38,558 bases of DNA from Solirubrobacterales bacterium (GCA_027306855.1 DAHUYZ010000016.1:1-38558); one strand, 5' to 3'. Counted from the first letter of the stretch, positions 1 through 8,091 are shown. Program-made: numbers and translations. The notes: generated by a model not told the origin, from the letters alone.

Positions 1-163
1 CCTTCGTTGAAGCCGGGTCGCCGGTCAGACGGGCCAGCGCCACACCCAAACCCCCGAGGCGCTCGCGTGCTCGCTGCTCGCGCGTCTCGTGCCGGCGACG
101 GTACTCCCGCATCGCGCTCGCTCCGGCGACGCCTGCGTCGATGTCCCCTTCGCTCGCGGCCAT
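1..163 (-). CDS. probable NERD (nuclease-related) domain protein, N-terminal fragment cut by window edge
   Basis: Reading the minus strand from an ATG at 163 gives an open frame of 54 codons that runs off the left edge. It begins MAASEGDIDAG and continues through AGASAMREYRRRHETREQR, then RLGGLGVALARLTGDPAST. The basic helix AGASA..EY.RR...RE.R followed by LGG...AL..DP.ST matches, from memory, the leader that precedes the NERD domain in many actinobacterial proteins of about 200-250 aa. The nuclease-like core itself would lie outside the window, so only the leader can be judged. An upstream in-frame ATG near 260 exists but the sequence between is not convincing as protein. No clear Shine-Dalgarno sequence is seen. 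The family call is recall-based. Confidence 0.45.
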   Translation of the reverse strand, partial: MAASEGDIDAGVAGASAMREYRRRHETREQRARERLGGLGVALARLTGDPASTK

Positions 164-371
164 GTTCGCCTGATCGGCATCTCTCGCGCCTTGCTCAAGC
201 ACGCCTCCACGCTCGCACTGTCGTTGGGCGAGAACCGCCGGCCCAGGACGCGCTCGATGTCCCTCCATTGGGCACAAATGGGCACAAAACGTGCCGGACC
301 TCCGCCGCAAGCGCCCAGGCGGCTGCTGACCGCCATGTCGAAATCCGCCTGTTTGCAGGCGATATTGCGAA

Positions 372-444
372 TGGAGCTAGCGAGACTCGAACTCGCGACC
401 TCCTGGGTGCGATCCAGGCGCTCTCCCAACTGAGCTATAGCCCC
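372..444 (-). tRNA. tRNA-Ala (anticodon CGC)
   Basis: The minus strand folds as a full cloverleaf. The 7-bp acceptor stem starts GGGGCTA at 444 and closes with TAGCTCC at 379-373, with one G-T pair and discriminator A at 372. The D-arm is GCTCAGTTGGGAGAGC. The anticodon arm has stem CCTGG/CCAGG with loop ATCGCAC, giving anticodon CGC, which reads the Ala codon GCG. The T-arm loop is TTCGAGT. No CCA is encoded. The 3' flank resembles the flank of the second tRNA-Ala at 1389-1461. Confidence 0.96.
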
Positions 445-656
445 TTGACCGGCGCCAGTGGCGACGGTGGTTCGGAAAGTGTAGTGGCATCGATCGGAGG
501 CACGGCCCGGTGACGCGGCCTGCCGGCGGGCGACATCGAAGCGAGCTGGGAGCGACTTGCGGTCGCATGCAGGCGCACAGGTCGACGGAGTCCTTCAGGA
601 TGCGAGCAAGGCCACCGAAGAAGGCGGCAGGCCGCCGCAGTATGGTTTGCGGGCGC

Positions 657-1238
657 ATGGGATTGCTCGACGACGCCATCCGCGAGCACTTGGAGCTGAA
701 GCGCCTGCGGGGAGCGGACCCCGGCGAGGTCGCTCGCGACGAGCGAGAGGCTCTGGGACCTGTTCTCGGCGACGAAGACGCCGCGCTTGCCGCCGAGCAC
801 GAGGGCGCTGGGCCCGCCCAACCAGGTCCGGAAGACGACGGCGCGCCGTTCCTCGATGAGGACGAGAGGGGCGCCGGTGCCTATTCGGCCGCGGGCGAGG
901 AGACGGCCGAGATCGACATGCACGCCGTTCTCGGCTCCGAGGCTCGTCCGCTCGGCTCAGGCGGGGCAGCAAGCCGATCAGATCACGATCGGGACCCGTC
1001 GGATCGCTTGGGGTCTTCATCGCGTGCGGTCGCGACCGATGAGGACTCGCTCGAATGGGAGATGCCCGCCGCCAGAGCCGAAGACTTCGATCCGGCCGCC
1101 GACCACACCGAGGACGCTGAGCCTGTCGACGAGGACGACGTGCTCGAGGACACCCCCGACTTCCTGCGCGACACCCCCGATCAAGAGCGCCTCTGGTTCG
1201 AGCAGCGCCCCCCAAGAGACTTCGATTTCAAAGAGTAG
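657..1238 (+). CDS. acidic conserved hypothetical protein
   Basis: The protein has 193 aa and no recognised catalytic domain. The first 35 residues (MGLLDDAIREHLELKRLRGAD, then EVARDEREALGP) form a predicted amphipathic helix. From memory this leader is common at the start of short actinobacterial proteins of unknown function. The rest is very rich in Asp and Glu with small residues and looks disordered, ending DFDFKE. The reading frame is open upstream to 510, but the conserved-looking N-terminus begins at the ATG at 657, so that start was chosen. It stands alone between the two tRNA-Ala genes. A regulatory or scaffold role is possible, but nothing in the sequence proves one. Confidence 0.65.
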   Translation: MGLLDDAIREHLELKRLRGADPGEVARDEREALGPVLGDEDAALAAEHEGAGPAQPGPEDDGAPFLDEDERGAGAYSAAGEETAEIDMHAVLGSEARPLGSGGAASRSDHDRDPSDRLGSSSRAVATDEDSLEWEMPAARAEDFDPAADHTEDAEPVDEDDVLEDTPDFLRDTPDQERLWFEQRPPRDFDFKE

Positions 1239-1388
1239 CCCGAGGCCGTCGTGTGCCGGGTCGTGTGCGCGCAGAGCCACGACCCCGCCGATCGGTCGGT
1301 CGGCCCGCTGCGCTTGGCTCGCTGTGGCCACCGCGGCCACGTACCGCCGACACGTACGACTTGGCTTGTCCTACACTCGGACTGCCAC

Positions 1389-1461
1389 GGGGCCATAGCT
1401 CAGCTGGGAGAGCGCCTGCTTTGCAAGCAGGAGGTCGCCGGTTCGATCCCGGCTGGCTCCA
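1389..1461 (+). tRNA. tRNA-Ala (anticodon TGC)
   Basis: A complete cloverleaf is present. The acceptor stem GGGGCCA (1389-1395) pairs with TGGCTCC (1454-1460), with discriminator A at 1461. The D-arm is GCTCAGCTGGGAGAGC. The anticodon stem CCTGC/GCAGG encloses loop TTTGCAA, giving anticodon TGC for Ala. The T-loop is TTCGATC. No CCA is encoded. The accessory nuclease gene and the truncated recombinase start about 220 bases downstream, which makes this tRNA the natural candidate for the insertion site of that island. Confidence 0.97.
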
Positions 1462-1681
1462 TCGCTTGAATCGCCTGTATTGACGGTGGATTCTAGGCGG
1501 CGACGCTCGGGCGGATCGACGCCAACCGGCACCAAGATCGGGATTTGTGCCCAATCAGGTGGCGTCGGCAACCGAGAGCCGCACCCGTCGAAGACCCGCG
1601 TAGCTGTACAGATCGGCTACGCTCTCATCCACCGCACCAGTCCCAACAGCAAGGTTATTATCGCCATTCGAAGGAGGGCTC

Positions 1682-3673
1682 GTGTCCAGAAAGCTGACGC
1701 TGGACGAAATGCGAAGGCTCGCGGAGGCTCGTGGTGGTCACTGTCTTTCGATCGAGTACATCGACCAAACCCACGCACTCGAATGGCAGTGCGAGCAGGG
1801 ACACGTGTGGTCGGCGCCGGCCGGGCAAGTAAAGGACACCCCCAACAAGCGGGGGACCTGGTGCCCGACATGCGCTCGACTACGACGCGCCAAGCCTCGT
1901 CGCACTGTGGAGGACATGCAACGTCTGGCCGCGAAGCACGGGGGGCAGTTTCGATCTGACCAGTACCTTGGCTCCAGCACCCGGCATCTATGGTCCTGCC
2001 GCGAGTTCCCAGATCACCCGGCTTTCAGCATGCTGCCGAACTCGGTTCAACAGGGGCAATGGTGCCCACGCTGCGCCGGGAACACAAAGCCGACGTTGTC
2101 CGACCTCAATGCGCTAGCGAAGAGGAGAAACCCAACTGCCCAGTGTCTTTCCACGGACTATGTGAACTCCACAACGCCACTTGAATGGGTCTGTGGGGTA
2201 TCCGGCCACCCTCCATTTATGAAGTCGTATCGCAGCGTGAAGTTCGACGGCGGATGGTGCCGCCTATGTCGAAGCCACAAGACCACGTACACCAAGCAGA
2301 TGTTGATCGCGTTGGCTAAGCAAAACGGCGGCGCCCTGTTGACAGACGGTCCTTACCGCAATACCAAGCAGCGACTCAAATGGCGCTGCGCGGACGGCCA
2401 CGAATTTGATCGCACCCTAGACAGCATCCGCTCCTATCACTCGTTCTGCCCCCACTGCTCGCGGACCTGGGGACTTCGCGAGCAATACGTGCGGTCCCTG
2501 TTCTCGCACCTTCTCGGTGTCAACTTTCCTCGACGCAGAGATGTCTCCTGGCTCACGAACGCGGCGGGCGCTCGAATGGAGCTCGACGGCTACAACGAGG
2601 AACTTCGGTTGGCTTTCGAGTATCAGGGCTCGCAGCACTACGGCGTCGACGGCTTCTTCCTAAACGACGACGCAGGATTCGCGAAGCGACGCGAAGACGA
2701 CGCTCTCAAGCTGAAGCTCTGCAAGGCGCACGACGTCACCTTGGTGGTCATCCCGTTCTCGGTCGGCTGGACCCACATGCAGGACTTTGTCTCTGCTCGA
2801 CTCACTGCGGAAGGTGTGACGATCATCGACGACTCTCGCTTTGCGCCGGGCGTTGTCTCCTTCTCTCGCGTTCAGGAATTGCAAGATCGCGCCATCCGCC
2901 TAGGTGGCAAGCTCCTGAGCGCCCGCTACCTCGGCTCTGCTGAGCCCCTACGGTGGAAGTGCTCTAACCCAGAGCACCGTGTCTTCGAAGCCACCCCAAA
3001 CTCTGTCCTCAGTGGTAGGTGGTGTGACAAGTGTGCTGATGCGCAGACGAGCGCGCGATACCGCGTTAGCGTCGAACAAGTGCAGGCATGGGCACGAGCT
3101 GCTGGTGGCGAGCTCCTGCTTTCGGAGCTAAACCCTCGCGCTCAAGACCTCGGCCTACAGCTCCGCGAGTCGGCCGTCTTTGTGTGCTCGCGATGCGGTC
3201 ACGAGCGTCGACGCAGGGTACGAGAGGTGAAGTCCGGCAGCCTCTGCCTCTGCGCGACCAACAAGGTCCGCGTCGACAGGAACAAGGTCGAGGCTGCACT
3301 GGCTGGAAAACCGATTGTGATCGTAGCGCCGACTGAGGTAACTGGCGGTAAGACAGAGCTTGAACTCCGCTGCGAACAATGCGGCAAGGTCTGGACCAAG
3401 CGAGCGTCATCCGTTGTCAACGCCGGGAGCGGACATAAGTCATGCAACCGCGGTGTGACGATGGAGAAGGCGCAAGCCGTTGGACAACGGGCGGGGTTTG
3501 CACTGCTCAGCACAGAGGTCCGCAACGGGACCGAAGTTCTCGAGTGGGAGTGCCTTGAGGCGCGACACCCGATCAGCCTCCCTTATCGCAGCATGCGTAA
3601 CCGGCGTTGCTGCCCCGACTGTGAGGGTCGGCAGGTATTTGCCAAGCTTCTGGGCTCCGCCAAGACGGAATAA
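1682..3673 (+). CDS. multi-zinc-ribbon protein with central PD-(D/E)XK (Vsr/MutH-like) nuclease domain
   Basis: The 663-aa protein starts at a GTG preceded by a strong AAGGAGG at 1671-1677. It is built from eight units of about 60-70 aa with the pattern LxxLAxxxGGxxLSxxYxxxxxLxWxC..GH.W......V..G.WCP.C. Putative zinc ligands are C37/H41/C61/C64, C106/H112/C128/C131, C171/H176/C193/C196, C236/H240/C256/C259, then C427/H432/C448/C451, C502/C505/C522/C524, C564/C567/C588 (degenerate) and C624/H629/C644/C647. Between units 4 and 5 (about 262-392) sits a nuclease-like domain with D302 (ELDGYN), E313-Y-Q315 (EYQGSQHY) and a following RREDD..K..LC.......VVIP helix-strand. This matches the ExQ variant of the PD-(D/E)XK fold found in Vsr-like and phage-associated nucleases. 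The codon use is visibly less GC-rich than its neighbours, suggesting transfer. Likely roles are a DNA-targeting nuclease for defence or mobility; the substrate is unknown. Confidence 0.75.
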   Translation: MSRKLTLDEMRRLAEARGGHCLSIEYIDQTHALEWQCEQGHVWSAPAGQVKDTPNKRGTWCPTCARLRRAKPRRTVEDMQRLAAKHGGQFRSDQYLGSSTRHLWSCREFPDHPAFSMLPNSVQQGQWCPRCAGNTKPTLSDLNALAKRRNPTAQCLSTDYVNSTTPLEWVCGVSGHPPFMKSYRSVKFDGGWCRLCRSHKTTYTKQMLIALAKQNGGALLTDGPYRNTKQRLKWRCADGHEFDRTLDSIRSYHSFCPHCSRTWGLREQYVRSLFSHLLGVNFPRRRDVSWLTNAAGARMELDGYNEELRLAFEYQGSQHYGVDGFFLNDDAGFAKRREDDALKLKLCKAHDVTLVVIPFSVGWTHMQDFVSARLTAEGVTIIDDSRFAPGVVSFSRVQELQDRAIRLGGKLLSARYLGSAEPLRWKCSNPEHRVFEATPNSVLSGRWCDKCADAQTSARYRVSVEQVQAWARAAGGELLLSELNPRAQDLGLQLRESAVFVCSRCGHERRRRVREVKSGSLCLCATNKVRVDRNKVEAALAGKPIVIVAPTEVTGGKTELELRCEQCGKVWTKRASSVVNAGSGHKSCNRGVTMEKAQAVGQRAGFALLSTEVRNGTEVLEWECLEARHPISLPYRSMRNRRCCPDCEGRQVFAKLLGSAKTE

Positions 3674-3747
3674 TTCTCGCGTGGAGCTCCCAGGACGTTC
3701 GCAGAGGTCTGTTATCTGAGAGTTCAGTGACCGTTAAACGCTGACCG

Positions 3748-4440
3748 GTGCGCACATGGCTTGAGCCCGAGCAGGTCAAGCCGTTGCTCGACGCAACCGT
3801 GATCTGGATGCGGGGCGGCAAGACAAAGCCCGACGCAAGGATGGGCACGCTGCTGGCGACCGCGATCTGCTCGGGGCTGCGCATAGGCGAGCTGCTGTCG
3901 CTGCGCTGGCGCGAGGTCAACCTCGCCCAGGGCCGAATCACCGTCGCGCACGCCAAGACCGAGGCCGGCACCGGCCGGGTAATCGACATCTGGCCGGAGC
4001 TTGGCGACGTGCTCGCCGCCCGCAAGATCTCGGCCGAGCATGCTCAGCCGACCGACTACGTATTCGCGACGAGGACCGGCAAGGCGGATACCCGCTCGAA
4101 CGTCGCCAAGCGCCTCAAGCGCGCGCTCGCCCGCGTCAACGAGACGCTCTCCGGACAAGACACCCCACCGATTCCGGCGGGGCTCTCCCCGCACTCGCTA
4201 CGTCGCACGTTCGCCTCGCTGCTCTACCTGCGCGGCGAGAACCCCGTCTACGTGATGCACCAGATGGGCCACGCCGACCCCAAGCTCGCCCTGCGGATCT
4301 ACACGAAGGTGATGGGCGAGCAGCGTCGCCGGCACCTCGGCGCACGGCTCGTCAGCGTGCTCGACGGCGCGCGCTGGACGGAGCCTAGCGCCGAGCCTCG
4401 CCCGGACGATGCTGTCCTGATCTCCGCAGGGAGGATCTGA
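3748..4440 (+). pseudogene. tyrosine recombinase/integrase, catalytic domain only (5'-truncated)
   Basis: The 230-aa frame contains all landmarks of a tyrosine recombinase catalytic domain: R45 (SGLRIGELLSLRW), K70 (AKTEAGTGR), H149-x-x-R152 (LSPHSLRRTF), H175 (MGHADPKLA) and the nucleophile Y185. The core-binding SAM-like N-terminal domain (normally another 100-150 aa) is missing. The frame opens at a GTG exactly where the catalytic domain usually begins (WLEPEQVKPLLDA), and the 74 bases between it and the nuclease gene do not encode the lost domain. It is most simply a remnant left when upstream DNA was replaced. A translated, active single-domain recombinase is possible but less likely. 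It marks the window's left part as a former integrative element. Confidence 0.8.
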
Positions 4441-4492
4441 TCGAGATGGATGACCAATGCCGTCCCCGCTTCGTGCGAGCATGGGGCGTTCG

Positions 4493-5377
4493 ATGAGCGC
4501 TACTCGCGATACGGCCGCCCTCCTCGTTCTCCAGCGTCTGGCCAAGCCGCGCCATGCCGCCGAACTGCTCGAGGAGCACGAAGATCCACTCGCCGCCCTG
4601 CGGGCGCTCGATCGAACGACTCAGCTGAGTCTCGATACGCCTGATCGAGCGAGCCACGAGACCCAGATCGACGGGGTCCTCGCCGAGCTGGAGGGGTTGG
4701 AGGCAGAGGGCATATCGCTGCTCACGGTGCTCGACGAGGCATACCCCAGGAACCTTCGCCTCGTATACGACCGGCCGTTAGTCCTCTGGGTGCGCGGCGC
4801 ACTGAGTGAGCGCGACGACAGATCTGTCGCGGTCGTGGGGACGCGCAAGGCGTCGCCGGCCGGTCTGGAGCGTGCGTGCCAGATCTCCTATCAGCTCGTA
4901 GATGCCGGATACGTCGTCGTCAGCGGCCTGGCTGCCGGCATCGACACGGCGGCGCACGCCGCCGCGCTGGAGGCAGGCGGGCGTACGATCGCGGTCATCG
5001 GTACTGGGTTGCGGCACGCATTCCCGCGGCAGAACGTCGAGCTTCAGCGGCGGCTCGGCGCCGAATCGGCGGTCATCTCGCAGTTCGAGCCGAGCCAGGA
5101 AGCGCGCAAGTGGACCTTTCCGATGCGCAATGCAGTCATGTCGGGAATTGCCCGCGCCACAGTCGTGGTCGAGGCGACCTACACGAGCGGCGCCCGGATG
5201 CAGGCACGCCTCGCGCTCGAGCATGGACGTCCGGTCGTGCTCATGGAGGCGCTGCTTGAGCACGAATGGGCACGACTCTATGCCGAGCGCCCCGGAGTGC
5301 ACGTGGTCGCTGAGGTGACAGAGGTCGTCGATCTTCTTGACCGCCTGTATGCGCCTGACCTGACGCTCACGGCGTAG
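4493..5377 (+). CDS. dprA: DprA/Smf-family DNA-processing protein, short form
   Basis: DprA proteins bind single-stranded DNA and load RecA during natural transformation; short homologues also occur in accessory and defence loci. This 294-aa protein shows the Rossmann-like DprA core: GTRKAS (116-121), SGLAAGID (144-151), the FPRQN segment near 177-181, and FPMRNAVMSG (209-218). A short helical domain precedes it (1-100). The C-terminal winged-helix domain of full-length DprA (about 360-390 aa) is absent. The ATG at 4493 was chosen because the sequence MSATRDTAALLVLQRLAKPR reads as the family-like start; in-frame ATGs at 4457 and 4481 are alternatives. A truncated phosphoribosyltransferase frame begins three bases after its stop codon, so the two were probably one transcription unit. 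Confidence 0.85.
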   Translation: MSATRDTAALLVLQRLAKPRHAAELLEEHEDPLAALRALDRTTQLSLDTPDRASHETQIDGVLAELEGLEAEGISLLTVLDEAYPRNLRLVYDRPLVLWVRGALSERDDRSVAVVGTRKASPAGLERACQISYQLVDAGYVVVSGLAAGIDTAAHAAALEAGGRTIAVIGTGLRHAFPRQNVELQRRLGAESAVISQFEPSQEARKWTFPMRNAVMSGIARATVVVEATYTSGARMQARLALEHGRPVVLMEALLEHEWARLYAERPGVHVVAEVTEVVDLLDRLYAPDLTLTA

Positions 5378-5380
5378 CCC

Positions 5381-5734
5381 GTGAACAAGGCGAGCCTCAC
5401 CGTCGAGGAGGCAAGCGACGCGTACACCAACGCTATGCGCAATCCCGCCGCAGTGCGCCCGGGCGTCTGCCCGATTTGCAGAACCTTCCACGACCCGGCC
5501 TACGAGAGATGCGTCGCGTGCCACAGGCAGCCAAGCAATCTCGATGTCCTAGCGCCGATCACATACAGCGTCCACGCCGGCCAGATGCACGACGCCCTCC
5601 GCAACTACAAGGACGATCCGCGCCGCGATGTTCGCCGCTTCCACGCGGTGCGGCTAACGGCGATCCTCTGGCGGTTCTTGGGGCGCTCCGGTCGATTTGG
5701 GGGTGAAAAGCTCATCGCGGCAGCTCGATCGTGA
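5381..5734 (+). pseudogene. ComF-like phosphoribosyltransferase, C-terminally truncated
   Basis: The 117-aa frame starts with GTG three bases after dprA. Residues 25-50 form a zinc-ribbon with two CxxC pairs (VCPICRTF and ERCVACHRQ). Then comes DVLAPITYSVHAGQMHDALRNYKD and VRLTAILWRFL, the start of the ComF/amidophosphoribosyltransferase-like fold. From memory, intact relatives have about 230-250 aa and carry the PRPP-binding loop in the second half. Here the frame ends soon after LWRFL, and neither the same frame nor the other two frames downstream to 5880 show that half. It therefore looks like a gene that lost its catalytic end by deletion. Pairing with DprA recalls transformation genes or DprA-phosphoribosyltransferase modules. 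Confidence 0.6.
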
Positions 5735-5883
5735 TGCCTGAGCAGCAGAGCGGGGCATCTCACCGAAGGCGTACGCGCCCTGCGCATGGAGATCCTCTAC
5801 TCCGCCCGCAGCGGCAGCGAGTACGTCGAGCGAGGCAGATCTCGACGCCCTGCGGATTGTGGTCTGCATGCAAGGATTTCCCA

Positions 5884-6852
5884 ATGGACGCTGACGAGCG
5901 ATTGCGTGCTGGCCGTCTGGCGGCGCAGCGGCTGACGCCGGCAACGGCGTGCAAGAGCGCCGAGGAAGCGGCGTTGGCTGTGATCGGTGTCCAGGCTCAG
6001 GATCTGCGCGCCGCGGCTCTTGCATTGCGCTCGCGCGTGCCGGGCCTCACCCGAAGCGCCGTCCGGGCCGCGCCGCTCCTGCGTACGTGGACGGTCCGCG
6101 GCACGGTGCACCTGATTGCGGCGTCCGATCGGCCCTGGCTGCACGCGCTATTCGCCAGGCGAAATGCCCGTGTGTTCGGCGCGCGCTTCGAGCGCTTCGG
6201 CATCGTGGAGGAGGTTAACGCGATGTGCGGGGACGTCGCCCAGCTCTGCGGCGAGCGTCCCCGCGACCGGCCGTCGCTGCTGCGCGCGCTCATCGAGCGC
6301 GGCCACCCGTCGCTCGAGCAGGGTCCGATCAACACATTCGTTCCGTGGCTCTCGACGCAGGGGCTCATCGTCACCGACACTACCGGCCTGCTGCACGCTG
6401 CCGATCCGCCCCCGGCGGTCGACCTCGACGAGGCACTCGCGATCCTTGGCGCCCGCTACCGCGCAGGCTACGGCCCCTGCGACGCAACCGACCTCGCGAA
6501 GTGGTCCTCGCTGCCCATCACACAGGCGCGCCGGGCGCTCGAAGCCGCCGGACCGCCGAGCGACATTGACCTGTTGCCCACCGATGACACACCGCTCTGT
6601 CTGCTGCTCGCCGCCTTCGACACGCTCATGCTCGGCTACCGCACTCGCGAGCCATTCGTCGTCGCCGAGCACGACCATCACATCCTGGGGGGCGGTGGGA
6701 TGCTCAAACCCGTCGTACTCAATCGCGGAGCAGCAACGGGTACTTGGTCCATCAAGAAGGGCCGTCCCGAGCCGGCGTGGTTCGGACGGCCCACGCCCGC
6801 TCCGGCGCTCGCCCGCGAGACTGCGGACATCGAACGCTTCCTTGCATCGTAG
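5884..6852 (+). CDS. winged helix DNA-binding domain protein (HTH_42; AlkZ/YcaQ-like DNA glycosylase family)
   Basis: The 322-aa protein matches the family of tandem winged-helix proteins (HTH_42, DUF1006) that includes the DNA glycosylases AlkZ and YcaQ, which unhook alkylated bases or interstrand crosslinks. The N-terminus has MDADERLRAGRLAAQRL and then VIGVQAQD (Q37-A-Q39), which fits the catalytic Q-x-Q/Q-x-D motif of that family. The region LLRTWTVRGTVHLIAASDRPW (about 62-82) and the C-terminal segment AAFDTLMLGYRTRE....V......GGGMLKPVVLNRG are also typical. The frame stays open upstream to 5731 but that part (MMPEQQSG and on) is arginine-rich shadow sequence, so the ATG at 5884 was chosen. 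Glycosylase activity is inferred from the family. Confidence 0.8.
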   Translation: MDADERLRAGRLAAQRLTPATACKSAEEAALAVIGVQAQDLRAAALALRSRVPGLTRSAVRAAPLLRTWTVRGTVHLIAASDRPWLHALFARRNARVFGARFERFGIVEEVNAMCGDVAQLCGERPRDRPSLLRALIERGHPSLEQGPINTFVPWLSTQGLIVTDTTGLLHAADPPPAVDLDEALAILGARYRAGYGPCDATDLAKWSSLPITQARRALEAAGPPSDIDLLPTDDTPLCLLLAAFDTLMLGYRTREPFVVAEHDHHILGGGGMLKPVVLNRGAATGTWSIKKGRPEPAWFGRPTPAPALARETADIERFLAS

Positions 6853-7022
6853 CTGCGGGTAGCTTCACGATCGGCCCGCCCGAGACCTGCCTTCGGGAGC
6901 CAACCGAGCGACTGGCGGCGAGCTCGGCGCTCTCGCTCGTCAGCCTCGCGTTGGTCCGCCGATTGGGGAGCGACTAATGTTGCTGGCTGCAAACGTGCTT
7001 GAGAACGGAAAAAGGGGGCGTG

Positions 7023-7418
7023 ATGGGCGGTTATACCGTGAAGCGGATTGATGAGATGGAGGCGATCTTTCACGGCTCCTTCCGGCGCGCGGGCGCGGAG
7101 CTTGGAGTGGAGTCGTTCGGGCTTCAGGTGTTCGACATGCCTGCCGGCTCCGAGCACTACCCGGAGCACGATCACTCCGAGGATGGCCAGGAGGAGGTCT
7201 TTGTCGTGCTTCGCGGCTCGGGCGAGTTCGAGATCGAAGGTGAGCGCGTCCCAATCGACCCGGAGCGGATCATACGTATCCCCGCCGGCACCAAGCGCAG
7301 GCTGTTCCCCGGTCCCGACGGTGTCCGCATCCTCGCGCTCGGTGGCGTCCCCGGCAAGGTCTACGAGCGTCCCGAGCCCTTCAAGCTCGGTGCCCCCGAC
7401 CCTACTGCCAGCTCTTAG
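7023..7418 (+). CDS. cupin domain-containing protein
   Basis: A 131-aa single-domain cupin. The first cupin motif is seen as HYPEHDHSEDGQEEVFVVLRGSGEFEIEGE (about residues 42-71), with candidate metal ligands His and Glu. The second motif is weaker (IRIPAGTKRRLFPGPDG), lacking the usual His, so metal binding may be altered. The ATG at 7023 follows a purine-rich GGAAAAAGGGGG; a GTG directly before it (7020) is equally possible. The next gene starts 14 bases downstream and is a second cupin, so the pair is probably co-transcribed. The substrate cannot be read from sequence. Confidence 0.8.
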   Translation: MGGYTVKRIDEMEAIFHGSFRRAGAELGVESFGLQVFDMPAGSEHYPEHDHSEDGQEEVFVVLRGSGEFEIEGERVPIDPERIIRIPAGTKRRLFPGPDGVRILALGGVPGKVYERPEPFKLGAPDPTASS

Positions 7419-7431
7419 GAGCATCGGGTCG

Positions 7432-7977
7432 ATGGCAATGGAAGAGGTGGCGCAACCACAGGTGGTCGGGTCGAGCGGCGAAGCGCTGTGGTTTCTGGGC
7501 ACGCTCGCGCGGATCAAGCTCGACGGGCAGCAGACGGGTGGACGTTTCGGCGTGTTTGAGGGTCTGCTCCCGCGGGGCGCCGCGCCGCCGCTTCACTCGC
7601 ATCCCCAGGACGAGACGTTCTACGTGCTCGATGGCGAGATCACGGCGTGGCTCGTCGAGCCCGAGCTCGCCGCCGGCGACTCCGGCGAGCCTCCAGCGTG
7701 GGTAGAGCGGTGCGCGCAGCGCTGCGGCGTCGGCGGGATGGTGTTCGCGCCCGGCGGAACGCCCCACACGTTCCGTGTTGAGTCGGACACCGCGCGGATG
7801 CTGGTGATCAGCACGCCCGCAGGGATCGAGGACTACGTGCGGGCGCTGAGCGAACCGGCGCGCTGGCCCTGGTTGCAGCCGCCTTCCGACGGGCCGCGTG
7901 TCCCACCCGAGCGCATGCAAGCGGTCGAGCGCGAACTGGGCATGGTCCGCCACGGTCCACCACCTCCGCCCGCCTGA
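7432..7977 (+). CDS. cupin domain-containing protein (quercetin dioxygenase-like fold)
   Basis: A 181-aa cupin with a well-formed metal site: LPRGAAPPLHSHPQDETFYVLDGEITAWL (about 45-73) supplies H-x-H and Glu ligands, and VGGMVFAPGGTPHTFRVES (about 100-118) supplies the second-motif His. An insertion of about 30 residues lies between the two motifs. The reading frame is open far upstream across the preceding cupin, but that part is a shadow. The ATG at 7432 lies just after the preceding gene's stop with TTAGGAG upstream. It is probably translated with the preceding cupin. An oxygenase or isomerase role is possible; the substrate is unknown. Confidence 0.82.
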   Translation: MAMEEVAQPQVVGSSGEALWFLGTLARIKLDGQQTGGRFGVFEGLLPRGAAPPLHSHPQDETFYVLDGEITAWLVEPELAAGDSGEPPAWVERCAQRCGVGGMVFAPGGTPHTFRVESDTARMLVISTPAGIEDYVRALSEPARWPWLQPPSDGPRVPPERMQAVERELGMVRHGPPPPPA

Positions 7978-8091
7978 TCGGGTCGAACGCATGACACCGC
8001 GACGCCTTCGCGTCGGACGGCCTCCCGCTCGGCTCACGGCAGCACAGTCTGGCACGTGCCCCGACCCCGAGCTATAACTGCCCTCAACCGC

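Noticed and set aside
7-513. Open frames overlapping the first tRNA-Ala
   Set aside because: They read through a tRNA gene. Such frames over tRNA-Ala (ARLELATS-like) are common false predictions.
1-6852. A complete mobile island with two att sites
   Set aside because: I found no second copy of the tRNA-Ala 3' end downstream of the recombinase, so only a remnant can be claimed.
8000-8015. Hairpin CGACGC-CTTC-GCGTCG between the second cupin and the MMPL gene as a terminator
   Set aside because: The stem has only six base pairs and no T-run. It is no stronger than expected by chance in DNA of this GC content.
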